Shown here: piece after piece, positions 49,652-59,266 of the stretch | Layout: every line of letters starts with the position of its first letter | How positions within the stretch are numbered: the stretch's first letter is position 1 | Assembly: GCA_946549035.1 (NCBI GenBank) | Contig: CAMNQH010000012.1 | Span: 1-64,000 of the forward strand | DNA length: 64,000 nt | Origin: an uncultured Lachnospiraceae bacterium | GTDB taxonomy: Bacteria > Bacillota > Clostridia > Lachnospirales > Lachnospiraceae | Reading direction: 5' to 3' | Notes under the pieces: model-generated | The model's input: only the letters and a program-made list of their open reading frames with translations | Told to the model about the DNA's origin: nothing | Database searches by the model: none | Program-made: the position numbers and the translations under genes

Positions 49652-50248
49652 ATGACAGAAAGAGAAAAAATGTTAGCAGGTATGCTTTACGATTGCGGGG
49701 ATCCTGAATTATTGCTGCAATGGCATAGGGCAAAAGACCTGGTGAGGAAGTATAATAATACCGATTCCTTAGATCACAAAGAAAAAGAAAAGATTTTAAA
49801 TGAATTACTGGGAGGAAAAGGGAAAAACCTTTGGATAACGGCTCCGTTTTTTGTTGATTATGGCAATAATATTTATTTTGGGAATCATTGCGAAGTAAAT
49901 ATGAATTGTACATTTTTGGATGATAATATCATTCGTATCGGGGACCATGCGCTAATTGCTCCAAATGTGCAGATTTATACGGCCTTCCATCCGACAAACG
50001 CGTTCCAACGATTTGGAGAACAAAAAGAAGACGGTTCATTTGAATTTTGTAAGACGCAAACGGCTCCAGTTACGATAGGGAATTATGTATGGATTGGCGG
50101 CGGAGCGATTATTATGCCTGGGGTGACAATCGGAGATAATGTTGTAATCGGCGCAGGGAGTGTCGTGACAAAAGATATTCCCGAAAATACCGTTGCCTAT
50201 GGCAATCCTTGTCGGGTAATGAGAGAGAATGCCAGCTGTATCAAATGA
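49652..50248 (+). CDS. Sugar O-acetyltransferase (Maa/LacA/NodL family)
   Basis: Hexapeptide repeats; GNYVWIGGGAIIMPGVTIGDNVVIGAGSVVTKDIP. Confidence 0.93.
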   Translation: MTEREKMLAGMLYDCGDPELLLQWHRAKDLVRKYNNTDSLDHKEKEKILNELLGGKGKNLWITAPFFVDYGNNIYFGNHCEVNMNCTFLDDNIIRIGDHALIAPNVQIYTAFHPTNAFQRFGEQKEDGSFEFCKTQTAPVTIGNYVWIGGGAIIMPGVTIGDNVVIGAGSVVTKDIPENTVAYGNPCRVMRENASCIK

Positions 50249-50356
50249 CAGGTCAGCTGGAAGGTGCCATTGGTTTGACGGATTCATGGGAATTGGAATG
50301 TGTGAATAATTTGATTGATAGAAAGAGTATGGCATGTTGCTATAAAGATGAATATG

Positions 50357-50397
50357 TACCCTCAGTAGACAAAGGGACACACGCCCCTTGTCCACTA
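50357..50397. repeat. Short dispersed palindromic repeat, copy B (truncated arm)
   Basis: TACCCTCAGTAGACAAAGGGACACACGCCCCTTGTCCACT; nearly the reverse complement of 55064-55110. Confidence 0.85.
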
Positions 50398-50432
50398 CAC
50401 ATAATGCTTTCAAAGACCGCACCCCGGACAAT

Positions 50433-51011
50433 TCAGTTTGCGGCGGGGTCTTGTTCTGATACTTTTTCACCAGAAGTTTGGTTATTGGGGAGTGGGTCAT
50501 ACCCATCTGGGTTTCCGTCGAGGTCTGTGTTATGATAGTTTTCATACAACCAGTATTTCCCCCCCATTTCAACGACAATGTTTTCACCATATTGATAAAC
50601 TTTTGCGCCAACAATAGGGTGATTTGCCTGGAAGTTTTTTTGGGGTATGCCGTCCAAATAATTACCTGCGTTATTTGTGCCTTGGAAGTTGGCAACATCA
50701 CTTTCAATGACACCTAAATAAATAAAATCGTCTTTCAATTCGTTGAACGATGTTTGCGAGGTGGACTGTTGATACAAGGTGTCATTAACATAAATCATCG
50801 GTGCTGCGTCTGCTATACCTGGAGTGGTAACACTATCGTTGTTGTTGGGAAAAAGGCAAATTGCTGAGACACATACTAAAGCTAAACAAGCTGCAACAGC
50901 GCCCCATTTAATCCAAACAGGATTTTGGGCTTTCTTTTTGTAGCTGATAGCTTCATCAACATACTTGGTGTCAAGCTCTCCCATGGCTTCGGAAAACTTT
51001 TTTGAGTTCAT
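50433..51011 (-). CDS. Putative membrane-anchored anti-sigma-like protein
   Basis: Single TM after a cytoplasmic N-terminus (WIKWGAVAACLALVCVSAICLF); overlaps the stop of an ECF sigma gene. Confidence 0.6.
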   Translation of the reverse strand: MNSKKFSEAMGELDTKYVDEAISYKKKAQNPVWIKWGAVAACLALVCVSAICLFPNNNDSVTTPGIADAAPMIYVNDTLYQQSTSQTSFNELKDDFIYLGVIESDVANFQGTNNAGNYLDGIPQKNFQANHPIVGAKVYQYGENIVVEMGGKYWLYENYHNTDLDGNPDGYDPLPNNQTSGEKVSEQDPAAN

Positions 51012-51571
51012 ACGAATACCTCTCTTTCCGCTAAATAGCTTTTCATTTTCTGACGGATACGAGTCAGCCGGACGGAGATATTTTTCTCCGAAAGCCCTAC
51101 AAACTCGGCTATGTCCTTACAGCTATCGGAAAACCAATAGCGGCGCATAAAGATAACGCGGTTCTCGACGGTTAGTGTGTCCAGAAAACTTTCAATGATA
51201 CGGGCTAACTCTCTGGCTTCAATCTCGGTTTCCACTGTATTCGGGTCTGCTATACAGGCTTCGATTTCTTCCATAGCAATCGTGTAAGTGCTGTTGCGTT
51301 TGGCTGCTTCCTTTCTGTAATAAATTTTCAATGAAATGTTCCGAACGATTTTACAGATATAGGTCAGCAGCGGGTCTGGCTTCGCCGGGGGAATTGCGTT
51401 CCACGCCCCTAAGTAAGCGTCATTGACACACTCCTCCGCGTCCTGCCTGCTGTTTACAATGTTATACGATAGCTTGTGGCAAACTTTACCGTATTTTATA
51501 TCCAGTTCCCGTATGCTCTGTTCTGAACGCCCAAAAAACATTTCAATGATTTTTTCATCTTCTATCATCAC
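51008..51571 (-). CDS. ECF-type RNA polymerase sigma factor
   Basis: Sigma2 (DAEECVNDAYLGAWNAIPPAKP) and sigma4 (FSDSCKDIAEFVGLSEKNISVRLTRIRQKMKSYL) regions. Confidence 0.92.
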   Translation of the reverse strand: MMIEDEKIIEMFFGRSEQSIRELDIKYGKVCHKLSYNIVNSRQDAEECVNDAYLGAWNAIPPAKPDPLLTYICKIVRNISLKIYYRKEAAKRNSTYTIAMEEIEACIADPNTVETEIEARELARIIESFLDTLTVENRVIFMRRYWFSDSCKDIAEFVGLSEKNISVRLTRIRQKMKSYLAEREVFV

Positions 51572-51716
51572 ACCGCCTCCTTTCCGGCTTCATCTATATA
51601 CTACGTTTTCAGCGGCGAATACTACATCAAATCTCAAATTTTTCTAAATTATTATACCATACGCCGCATGAGATTGTTTGCGGTATTTTTGGGGTGTTTT
51701 CTCTGGCTCTTGCCTG

Positions 51717-51995
51717 TCAATCATAGATTAACTCATGTTTTACGATTTCCTCTTCCTGTGCCTTGCAAGCGTTCATTAGCCCTACCCATGCAAGCTGGTC
51801 TTTCGCCTTTAATTCTTCGGTGGCTCCCACGCTCTTGGCAAGCTCCGGCATGATAAGGTGAAACCTGTGCAGGGTGGCTTCCTCTATCCCGGCGCAATGA
51901 TCATACAGCTTTTCGCTGGCAACAAGGGCAATATAGAGGTCGGGACGGTAGCCCTCAAGGTAGGCTTTCCGCAACTGTCCAGTTGAAATTGTCAA
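51717..51995 (-). pseudogene. TnpV-like transposon-encoded protein, likely 5'-truncated remnant
   Basis: C-terminal TEELKAKDQLAWVGLMNACKAQEEEIVKHELIYD resembles TnpV; short ORF with no transposase nearby. Confidence 0.6.
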
Positions 51996-52381
51996 AAGGT
52001 TATATCAAAGTGAGAAAATGAAAAAATTATATTCAGATGAAGCTTTATCTTAGGTTTTGATAATAATGTCACAATCTCAGAGCATAATTTCAGGTAGGCA
52101 GACGCTTTAGAATATGCGAAACAAGAAACCGGAAAAAAAAGACGTTGCCATAGGCTGTAAAATGAAGGAGAAGCGGCTTCCACCTTTCCACTGTAAAAAA
52201 TCCAGGTATTGATAAAACGGCCTTTAAAATGTATAATATGGAAGAATGCAGGGCAAAGACGAAACGGTTTGAGAAAAGAAGATAACTTATGCAATCGGTG
52301 TATTTTGATATTGATATAAACTGGGGTAGGGATTGAGGTGTACTTTGGAAAGGAATACAGACTATGGAAGGAGACAGAACT

Positions 52382-54067
52382 ATGGGCAGGACAATTTCCA
52401 TTGGGGCACAGAGCTTTGAATTTATACGAAAGAATCATTACTTTTTCATTGATAAAACGGGTTTTATAAAGGAGTGGTGGGAAAATGGAGACGTAGTTAC
52501 TTTAATTACCCGGCCTCGCCGTTTTGGGAAGACCTTAAACCTGGATATGATGAACTGCTTTTTTTCCAAGACATATGAGGGACGTGGGGAGCTGTTTGAG
52601 GGGTTGTCCATCTGGGAGGACGAGAAGTATCGTGCTCTGCAGGGGACGTATCCGGTGATATTCTTAAGCTTTGCGGATATTAAGGGGGAGACCTTTGAGG
52701 AAACAAAGCAGGGGATTAAGTATGTTTTGGAAAAATTATACCGAGTTCATAGATACGTGAAGGATACAAAAAATATGGATGAGAAGGATATGGAATTTCT
52801 TGATTCTGTTTCATCCAGGATGTCGGATGATGTTGCGGTGTTAGCGCTGAAATATCTGTCGGATTATTTGGCGGCCTACTATGGTCAGAAGGTTCTGATT
52901 TTTCTGGATGAGTACGATACGCCGCTCCAGGAGGCCTATGTATATGGATACTGGAAGGAATTGGCCGGTTTTATCCGGCGTATGTTCAACTCTGCTTTTA
53001 AGACCAATCCAAGCATGGAACGGGCGATTATGACGGGAATTACCCGGGTGAGTAAGGAATCCATTTTTTCGGATTTGAATCATCTTGAAGTAGTAACTAC
53101 TACTTCCGAAAAATATGCGGATTGCTTTGGTTTTACGGAAAAAGAAGTGTTTGAGGCGTTGCATGAGTTTTCGATGTCTGAAGATGAGGAACAGGTAAAA
53201 AGCTGGTATGATGGGTTTACTTTTGGAAATATAAGGGATATTTATAATCCCTGGTCCATCATCAATTATTTGGATAAACGGAAACTGGGGGCGTATTGGG
53301 CGAATAGTAGTTCCAACCGTTTGGTAAATCTGCTGATCCGGCAGGGGAATGCCCAGACGAAGACGATTATGGAGGATTTAATGAAGGGCGGCGTCCTGGA
53401 GACGGAGCTTGATGAGGAGATCATTTTTGATCAGCTCAGGAAGAAATATGGGTCTGTCTGGAGTATGCTTTTGGCCAGTGGGTATCTGAAGGTGGCGGAT
53501 AAAAGGTTTTCGCAAGAGACGGGAGCGTTTACCTACTGTCTGGAATTGACGAACCGGGAAGTATATATGATGTTTCGGAATATGATTCGGGACTGGTTCA
53601 GCGAGGAGGATGTGCCTTACAATGATTTTATCAAGGCACTGCTTCTGGGGGATGTGAAGGCAATGAACCGGTATATGAATAAGGTGGCTCTTGCCACGTT
53701 CAGTTATTTCGACACCGGCAATAAGCCTTCCGGTGATATGGAACCGGAGCGCTTCTACCATGGCTTTGTCCTTGGACTGATGGTGGAGCTGGCGGGAAGG
53801 TATCGTGTTACCTCCAACCGGGAGAGCGGGTTCGGGAGATATGATGTGATGCTGGAACCCTGTAAAGAGGAAGATCCGGCCTTTGTGCTGGAGTTTAAGG
53901 TGCATGATCCGGAGGATGAGGATACCCTGGAGGATACGGTGCAGGAGGCTTTAAAACAGATCACGGACAAGAATTATGATAGCGAGCTGATTGCCAGAGG
54001 GATTTTGAAGAAGCGGATTCGTCACTTGGGCTTTGCCTTTGAAGGGAAACGTGTTCTGATTGGCTGA
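52382..54067 (+). CDS. AAA-ATPase-like / PD-(D/E)XK nuclease family protein
   Basis: N-terminal FIDKTGFIKEWWE...ITRPRRFGKTLNLDMM; C-terminal GRYDVMLEP...PAFVLEFKV. Confidence 0.9.
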   Translation: MGRTISIGAQSFEFIRKNHYFFIDKTGFIKEWWENGDVVTLITRPRRFGKTLNLDMMNCFFSKTYEGRGELFEGLSIWEDEKYRALQGTYPVIFLSFADIKGETFEETKQGIKYVLEKLYRVHRYVKDTKNMDEKDMEFLDSVSSRMSDDVAVLALKYLSDYLAAYYGQKVLIFLDEYDTPLQEAYVYGYWKELAGFIRRMFNSAFKTNPSMERAIMTGITRVSKESIFSDLNHLEVVTTTSEKYADCFGFTEKEVFEALHEFSMSEDEEQVKSWYDGFTFGNIRDIYNPWSIINYLDKRKLGAYWANSSSNRLVNLLIRQGNAQTKTIMEDLMKGGVLETELDEEIIFDQLRKKYGSVWSMLLASGYLKVADKRFSQETGAFTYCLELTNREVYMMFRNMIRDWFSEEDVPYNDFIKALLLGDVKAMNRYMNKVALATFSYFDTGNKPSGDMEPERFYHGFVLGLMVELAGRYRVTSNRESGFGRYDVMLEPCKEEDPAFVLEFKVHDPEDEDTLEDTVQEALKQITDKNYDSELIARGILKKRIRHLGFAFEGKRVLIG

Positions 54068-54138
54068 AATGGATATAGATTACAGAGGTATACGAGTGTA
54101 AAGGCTGGTATGCCTTCACAGGATGAAGGAGATACAGG

Positions 54139-54918
54139 ATGAAAGGAATTTTTTTTGATATTGATATGACTCTGTGGGACAGGCAGATGATAATACCAGA
54201 CAGTACGAAAGAAGCAATCAGAAAGCTGAAGGAAAATGGATGTTATGTATTTATCAGCAGCGGTCGTACCCGGTCCTTTATTCAGGATCCGGGACTTTTG
54301 TCTTTGGGATTTGATGGAATTTTATCTGGCTGCGGCACCAGCGTGAACTTTCATGGGGAAGAGCTTTTATACAAGTCCATTCCCTGTGAAATTGTGGATG
54401 CTACCTTGAAGGTGTTAAAGAGATATGATATGCCGGCAGTGCTGGAGGGACGAAGCTATCAGTATGTGGATCCGGAGGATTTTCAGGGGGATCCATTCAT
54501 TGAGGTTCTTCGCAGGGATGTGGGGGATAAGCTTTTGGGAATCACAGAGAACCATATGGACTGGGAAATCAGTAAGTTCAGCGCGGTGATTAAAAATGAC
54601 GACTTTACGAAAGCCCTAGAAGAGCTTTCTCCCTGGTACGACTTTTTGGTACATGGTACAAAAGTGGTAGAGGGCGTACCCAAAGGTTACAGTAAAGCCA
54701 CCGGGATTCAGGTGGTATGTGAGAAATTGGGGCTTTCCCATGAGGATACTTATGCCTTTGGGGACAGCGTCAACGATCTGGACATGTTAAAATATGTAGC
54801 TCATGGAATTGCAATGGGGAATGGGACGCCGGAGGCAAAGGCCGCTGCAGATTATGTGACAGAGGATATCCATGCAGATGGGATTTATCACGCCTGTAAG
54901 CATTTTGGACTGATTTGA
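54139..54918 (+). CDS. Cof-type HAD hydrolase
   Basis: FFDIDMTLWD; FGDSVNDLDMLKYVAHGIAMGNG. Confidence 0.92.
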   Translation: MKGIFFDIDMTLWDRQMIIPDSTKEAIRKLKENGCYVFISSGRTRSFIQDPGLLSLGFDGILSGCGTSVNFHGEELLYKSIPCEIVDATLKVLKRYDMPAVLEGRSYQYVDPEDFQGDPFIEVLRRDVGDKLLGITENHMDWEISKFSAVIKNDDFTKALEELSPWYDFLVHGTKVVEGVPKGYSKATGIQVVCEKLGLSHEDTYAFGDSVNDLDMLKYVAHGIAMGNGTPEAKAAADYVTEDIHADGIYHACKHFGLI

Positions 54919-55063
54919 AAAGGGAGTCATGAGATATTTAGAAAAACTTTAGAAAGATTTTATTGACATCTTCTGGAAAAAGGCATAGCATATATTTTCC
55001 TGGAGAATGAAAGCCTGCAGCCGGGAAGTTTCGTGCTGTGGGTTTTTTTATATCATGGAAAGA

Positions 55064-55110
55064 TACCCTCAGTGGACAAGGGGCGTGTGTCCTTTTGTCT
55101 ACTGAGGGTA
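55064..55110. repeat. Short dispersed palindromic repeat, copy C (intact)
   Basis: TACCCTCAGTGGACAAGGGGCGTGTGTCCTTTTGTCTACTGAGGGTA, near-perfect palindrome. Confidence 0.9.
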
Positions 55111-55173
55111 AGTTCGGGATATAAAAACATTCCGGGAAGGGCATGATATCAGATAGGGAAAGGCGGGATAAAA

Positions 55174-57264
55174 TTGGGAAATATTTTTAAGTACCTTTGG
55201 GAATCGAAAGGGATGGTTATAGGGATTGTCCTGCTCTTAGTTGTGCAGGCATACTGCGACCTCTCCCTGCCCCAATACACTTCCGATATTGTAGATATCG
55301 GGATTCAGCAGGAGGGCATTGACCACATTGCCATGGAGCAGATGCGCCAGGAGACATTTGAGGCGGTGTGCCTGCTGCTGCCCAAAGAGCAGGCGCAGAC
55401 GTTTCAGGACAGCTATATCCTTCAGGAAGAAGGAACCTATCGCCGGAAAAAAATAGATCGGGATGCATTGGAGGAGTTAGACGGGCTTTTGGCTCTGCCT
55501 CTTACGGTTTTGGGAGGAATGGAAGGGGCCGGTCAGATGGATGATATGAGTGAATCTATTCTGGAACAGAGAGCGCTCCTGACGGTACGGGCAGAATACG
55601 AGGCCTTGGGATGGGATCTGGGAGATTATCAGATGGCCTATTTGATGAGAACCGGAGGAAAAATGCTGGGCATTACCCTTATTATGGTGGCGGCAGCCGT
55701 CTGCACAGGCTTTTTGGCGTCTTATACTTCGGCCAAAATAGGACGAGAGCTGCGGAACCGGATTTTCCGGAAGGTGGTGTCCTTTTCCCAGGGAGAAATG
55801 GATCAGTTTTCCACTGCGTCTTTGATTACCAGAAGCACCAATGATGTTCAGCAGATTCAGATGGTTTGTGTGATGCTGCTGCGGATGGTGCTGTATGCTC
55901 CCATTATTGGAGTCGGGGGTGTTTTGAAGGTTTTGAATACAAAGACGGGCATGGGCTGGATTATTGCTCTTGCAGTTGGACTGATTCTTGTGCTGGTGGC
56001 AGTGCTGATGGGAGTGGCAATGCCCAAGTTTAAAGTAATGCAGACGCTGGTAGACCGGCTGAATCTGGTGTCCAGGGAAATCCTCACAGGAATCCCGGTC
56101 ATTCGGGCGTTCTCCCGGGAACAGTATGAAGAGGGACGCTTTGCAAAGGCGAACCAAAACCTTATGTCTACCCAGCTGTTTACCGGCCGCGCTATGAATT
56201 TTATGATGCCGGCCATGATGTTGATTATGAATGGCATTACCGTGCTGATAGTATGGAACGGAGCGAAAGGCATAGATCTTGGAAATCTTCAGGTAGGGGA
56301 TATGATGGCCTTTATGACTTATACGATGCAGATTGTCATGGCTTTTCTGATGATTACAATGATTTCTATTATGCTTCCCAGGGCCGGGGTTGCCGCAAAA
56401 CGGATAGAAGAGGTATTGGAAGTGGAACCGGCCATACGGGATCAGGAGGAGGTCAAAGACCAGGCCAGGGAACATTGGGATGGGGTAGTGGCCTTTGAGA
56501 ATGTGTCCTTTCAGTATCCTGGAGCGGATGAAAATGCTATTGAGCATATTTCATTTACGGCGGAACCGGGGAAGACCACGGCTATTATCGGAAGCACCGG
56601 ATGTGGCAAATCTACGCTTTTGCATTTGATTCCCCGGTTTTATGATGTGACAGAGGGTCAAATTACTATTGACGGGATTGATATCCGCCACTTGTCCCAG
56701 TGCAAGCTGCGGAGCCTGATTGGGTTTGTGCCGCAAAAGGGCGTTTTATTTTCCGGGGACATCGCTTCCAATATAAAGTTCGGAGGAGATTTTATTACGG
56801 AGGAACAGATGCAGGAGGCTGCCCAAATTGCCCAGGCCATGGAATTTATCCAACAGAAGGAAGAGAAGTTTGAAAGTCCTATTTCCCAAGGGGGAACCAA
56901 TGTATCTGGAGGCCAGAAGCAGCGATTGTCCATTGCCAGGGCGATTGCCAAACAGCCGAAAATTTTCTTGTTTGACGATAGTTTTTCTGCATTGGACTAT
57001 AAGACGGACGCCATGCTGCGGAGGGCGTTACATGATAAAATTTCAGAGGCTACCGTGATAATTGTGGCCCAGCGTATCAGTACGATTCTCCATGCGGACC
57101 AGATACTTGTGTTGGAGGACGGCAAAATTGCAGGTATGGGAACCCATGAAGAGCTGCTTTTGAGCTGTGGGACGTATCAGGAGATTGCCAGATCCCAATT
57201 GTCGGAGGCAGAATTACAGGGAGACCAGAAAGGAGCAGAGAAAGGAGGCGCGTCAGATGAGTGA
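55174..57264 (+). CDS. ABC exporter, fused TMD-NBD (heterodimer subunit 1)
   Basis: GSTGCGKSTLLHLIPRFYDVTEG; GGTNVSGGQKQRLSIARA; probable TTG start. Confidence 0.92.
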   Translation: MGNIFKYLWESKGMVIGIVLLLVVQAYCDLSLPQYTSDIVDIGIQQEGIDHIAMEQMRQETFEAVCLLLPKEQAQTFQDSYILQEEGTYRRKKIDRDALEELDGLLALPLTVLGGMEGAGQMDDMSESILEQRALLTVRAEYEALGWDLGDYQMAYLMRTGGKMLGITLIMVAAAVCTGFLASYTSAKIGRELRNRIFRKVVSFSQGEMDQFSTASLITRSTNDVQQIQMVCVMLLRMVLYAPIIGVGGVLKVLNTKTGMGWIIALAVGLILVLVAVLMGVAMPKFKVMQTLVDRLNLVSREILTGIPVIRAFSREQYEEGRFAKANQNLMSTQLFTGRAMNFMMPAMMLIMNGITVLIVWNGAKGIDLGNLQVGDMMAFMTYTMQIVMAFLMITMISIMLPRAGVAAKRIEEVLEVEPAIRDQEEVKDQAREHWDGVVAFENVSFQYPGADENAIEHISFTAEPGKTTAIIGSTGCGKSTLLHLIPRFYDVTEGQITIDGIDIRHLSQCKLRSLIGFVPQKGVLFSGDIASNIKFGGDFITEEQMQEAAQIAQAMEFIQQKEEKFESPISQGGTNVSGGQKQRLSIARAIAKQPKIFLFDDSFSALDYKTDAMLRRALHDKISEATVIIVAQRISTILHADQILVLEDGKIAGMGTHEELLLSCGTYQEIARSQLSEAELQGDQKGAEKGGASDE

Positions 57265-59101
57265 GGAAAAAGTAAGGGCGCCCCGTCACAGGGGACCTCA
57301 TGGCCCGGGAGGCGGGATGATGCCGGGAGAAAAGGCCAGAGACTTTAAAGGAACCTTTGGTAAGCTGATGGGCTATATGGGCAGATATAAAATTGGCCTG
57401 GTATTTGTCACGTTGTTTGCCGTGGGGGGAACGATATTTCATATTTTAGGCCCCAAGATCCTAGGAAAAGCCACCACAGAGATTTTTAACGGATTGGTGG
57501 GAAAGCTGTCGGGACAGGGCGGGATAAATTTTGAAAAGATTGGCCAGATCCTTTTGCTGCTTTTGGGAATGTATGTGCTAAGCGCGGTGTTTACTGGCAT
57601 TCAGGGGTTTATTATGACTGGAATTATCCAGAAAATCAGCTATCGCTTCCGGGAAGATATTTCTGTAAAAATACACCGGATGCCCTTAAACTACTTTGAA
57701 TCCAGAAATGTGGGAGAGGTGTTGTCCAGGATTACCAACGATGTGGATACCTTAGGCCAGGGGCTGAGCCAAAGCGTTACACAGCTGATTACTTCGGTAG
57801 CTACGATTGTGGGTATTTTGATTATGATGCTTGGCATCAGTCCCTTGATGACGTTGATTGCACTGGTGATCCTTCCGGTATCGGGAGCCCTTATCGGCCT
57901 GGTGGTAAAGTTTTCCCAGAAACACTTCGTTGACCAGCAGCGGTACTTAGGAAAAGTAAACGGCCAGGTGGAAGAAGTATATGGTGGGCAAACGATTGTA
58001 AAAGCCTTTCATAAAGAGGCGGATATGCTGGAAGAATTCAACCGGACCAATGACAAATTGTTTTCTTCGGCCTGGCGGTCTCAGTTTCTTTCCGGATTGA
58101 TGCAGCCGATTATGAATTTTGTCAGTAATCTGGGGTATGTTTCCGTGGCGGTGGTAGGAGGGATCTTAACCATACGAGGGAATATCCAGGTGGGAGATAT
58201 TCAGTCCTTTATTCAGTATGTGCGGAATTTTACCCAGCCCATTATGCAGGTGGCTCAGGTCTCCAATATGCTTCAGTCCACGGCGGCTGCGGCGGAGCGG
58301 GTTTTTGAGTTTTTAGAAGAGGAAGAAGAGGACTTTGAAGTAAAAAATCCCGTTACCCTTACAAAGATGGAAGGAAGGGTGGAGTTTTCCCATGTCCAAT
58401 TCGGGTATGACCCGGAAAAAATCATTGTCCATGATTTTAACTGCAGTGTAAAACCCGGACAGATGGTAGCCATTGTAGGGCCTACGGGTGCCGGGAAAAC
58501 AACTATGGTAAAACTTTTGATGCGGTTTTACGATGTAAACCAGGGCAGCATTCGGGTGGATGGCCACGATGTGCGGGAATTTAACCGCAGCCAGCTTCGG
58601 GAGAATTTTGGAATGGTGCTGCAGGATACCTGGCTGTTCCAGGGAACCATTATGGAAAATATCCGTTACGGCAGGCTGGACGCTTCCGATGAAGAGGTGA
58701 TTGCGGCGGCCAAGGCAGCCCATGCCCATCATTTTATCCAGACGCTGCCCGGCGGTTATCAGATGGAGCTGAATGAAGACGCCAGCAATGTGAGCCAGGG
58801 GCAGAAACAGCTTTTGACTATTGCCAGGGCAATTTTGGCGGATAATCCTATTTTGATTCTGGATGAGGCCACAAGCTCCGTAGACACCAGAACAGAAGAG
58901 CGAATCCAGAAGGCCATGAATAATCTGATGAAAGGCAGAACCAGCTTTGTGATCGCCCATCGGCTTTCTACCATCAAGGACGCAGATGTGATTTTAGTAA
59001 TGAAAGATGGAGATATTATCGAACAGGGAGATCATAAGACCCTTTTAGCCAAGAACGGGTTTTATGCGAAGCTGTATCATTCCCAGTTTGAGGTTGCATA
59101 A
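57257..59101 (+). CDS. ABC exporter, fused TMD-NBD (heterodimer subunit 2)
   Basis: GPTGAGKTTMVKLLMRFYDVNQG; VSQGQKQLLTIARA; overlaps subunit 1; start MSEEKVRAPRH. Confidence 0.93.
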   Translation: MSEEKVRAPRHRGPHGPGGGMMPGEKARDFKGTFGKLMGYMGRYKIGLVFVTLFAVGGTIFHILGPKILGKATTEIFNGLVGKLSGQGGINFEKIGQILLLLLGMYVLSAVFTGIQGFIMTGIIQKISYRFREDISVKIHRMPLNYFESRNVGEVLSRITNDVDTLGQGLSQSVTQLITSVATIVGILIMMLGISPLMTLIALVILPVSGALIGLVVKFSQKHFVDQQRYLGKVNGQVEEVYGGQTIVKAFHKEADMLEEFNRTNDKLFSSAWRSQFLSGLMQPIMNFVSNLGYVSVAVVGGILTIRGNIQVGDIQSFIQYVRNFTQPIMQVAQVSNMLQSTAAAAERVFEFLEEEEEDFEVKNPVTLTKMEGRVEFSHVQFGYDPEKIIVHDFNCSVKPGQMVAIVGPTGAGKTTMVKLLMRFYDVNQGSIRVDGHDVREFNRSQLRENFGMVLQDTWLFQGTIMENIRYGRLDASDEEVIAAAKAAHAHHFIQTLPGGYQMELNEDASNVSQGQKQLLTIARAILADNPILILDEATSSVDTRTEERIQKAMNNLMKGRTSFVIAHRLSTIKDADVILVMKDGDIIEQGDHKTLLAKNGFYAKLYHSQFEVA

Positions 59102-59119
59102 AGAAAAAATAGAAAGCAG

Positions 59120-59148
59120 TTGACAAATGATTCTAAATGTATTACTGT
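59120..59148 (+). promoter_or_regulatory. Promoter of the MacAB-like operon
   Basis: TTGACA (59120-59125), 17-bp spacer, TACTGT (59143-59148). Confidence 0.6.
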
Positions 59149-59176
59149 ATTAATAACTTAATACAGTAATACATTT
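59135..59176. promoter_or_regulatory. 18-bp-arm perfect palindrome over the promoter -10 region, probable operator
   Basis: AAATGTATTACTGTATTA-ATAACT-TAATACAGTAATACATTT; each arm carries two TGTATTA/TAATACA half-sites. Confidence 0.7.
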
Positions 59177-59266
59177 TTGTTTGCCAATGGGAAGGTTTCT
59201 TCTATTGGAGGGGCCAATGGATGGCAAAAAGAGCGAGGATATTGGCCTGACAGAAAGGAGCGCATT

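Noticed and set aside
50209-50535. ORF 50209-50535 (+) containing YVPSVDKGTHAPCPLHIML
   Set aside because: Overlaps the end of the acetyltransferase gene and reads through palindromic repeat copy B; the same peptide pattern at 54938-55144 is also repeat-derived.
52382-54067. AAA/PD-(D/E)XK protein as a new defence gene
   Set aside because: Recognisable as the common AAA-ATPase-like plus PD-(D/E)XK family, often in many copies in gut anaerobes; nothing local links it to defence.
50250-54070. Prophage or intact transposon
   Set aside because: Only a short TnpV-like remnant; no integrase, transposase or phage structural genes.
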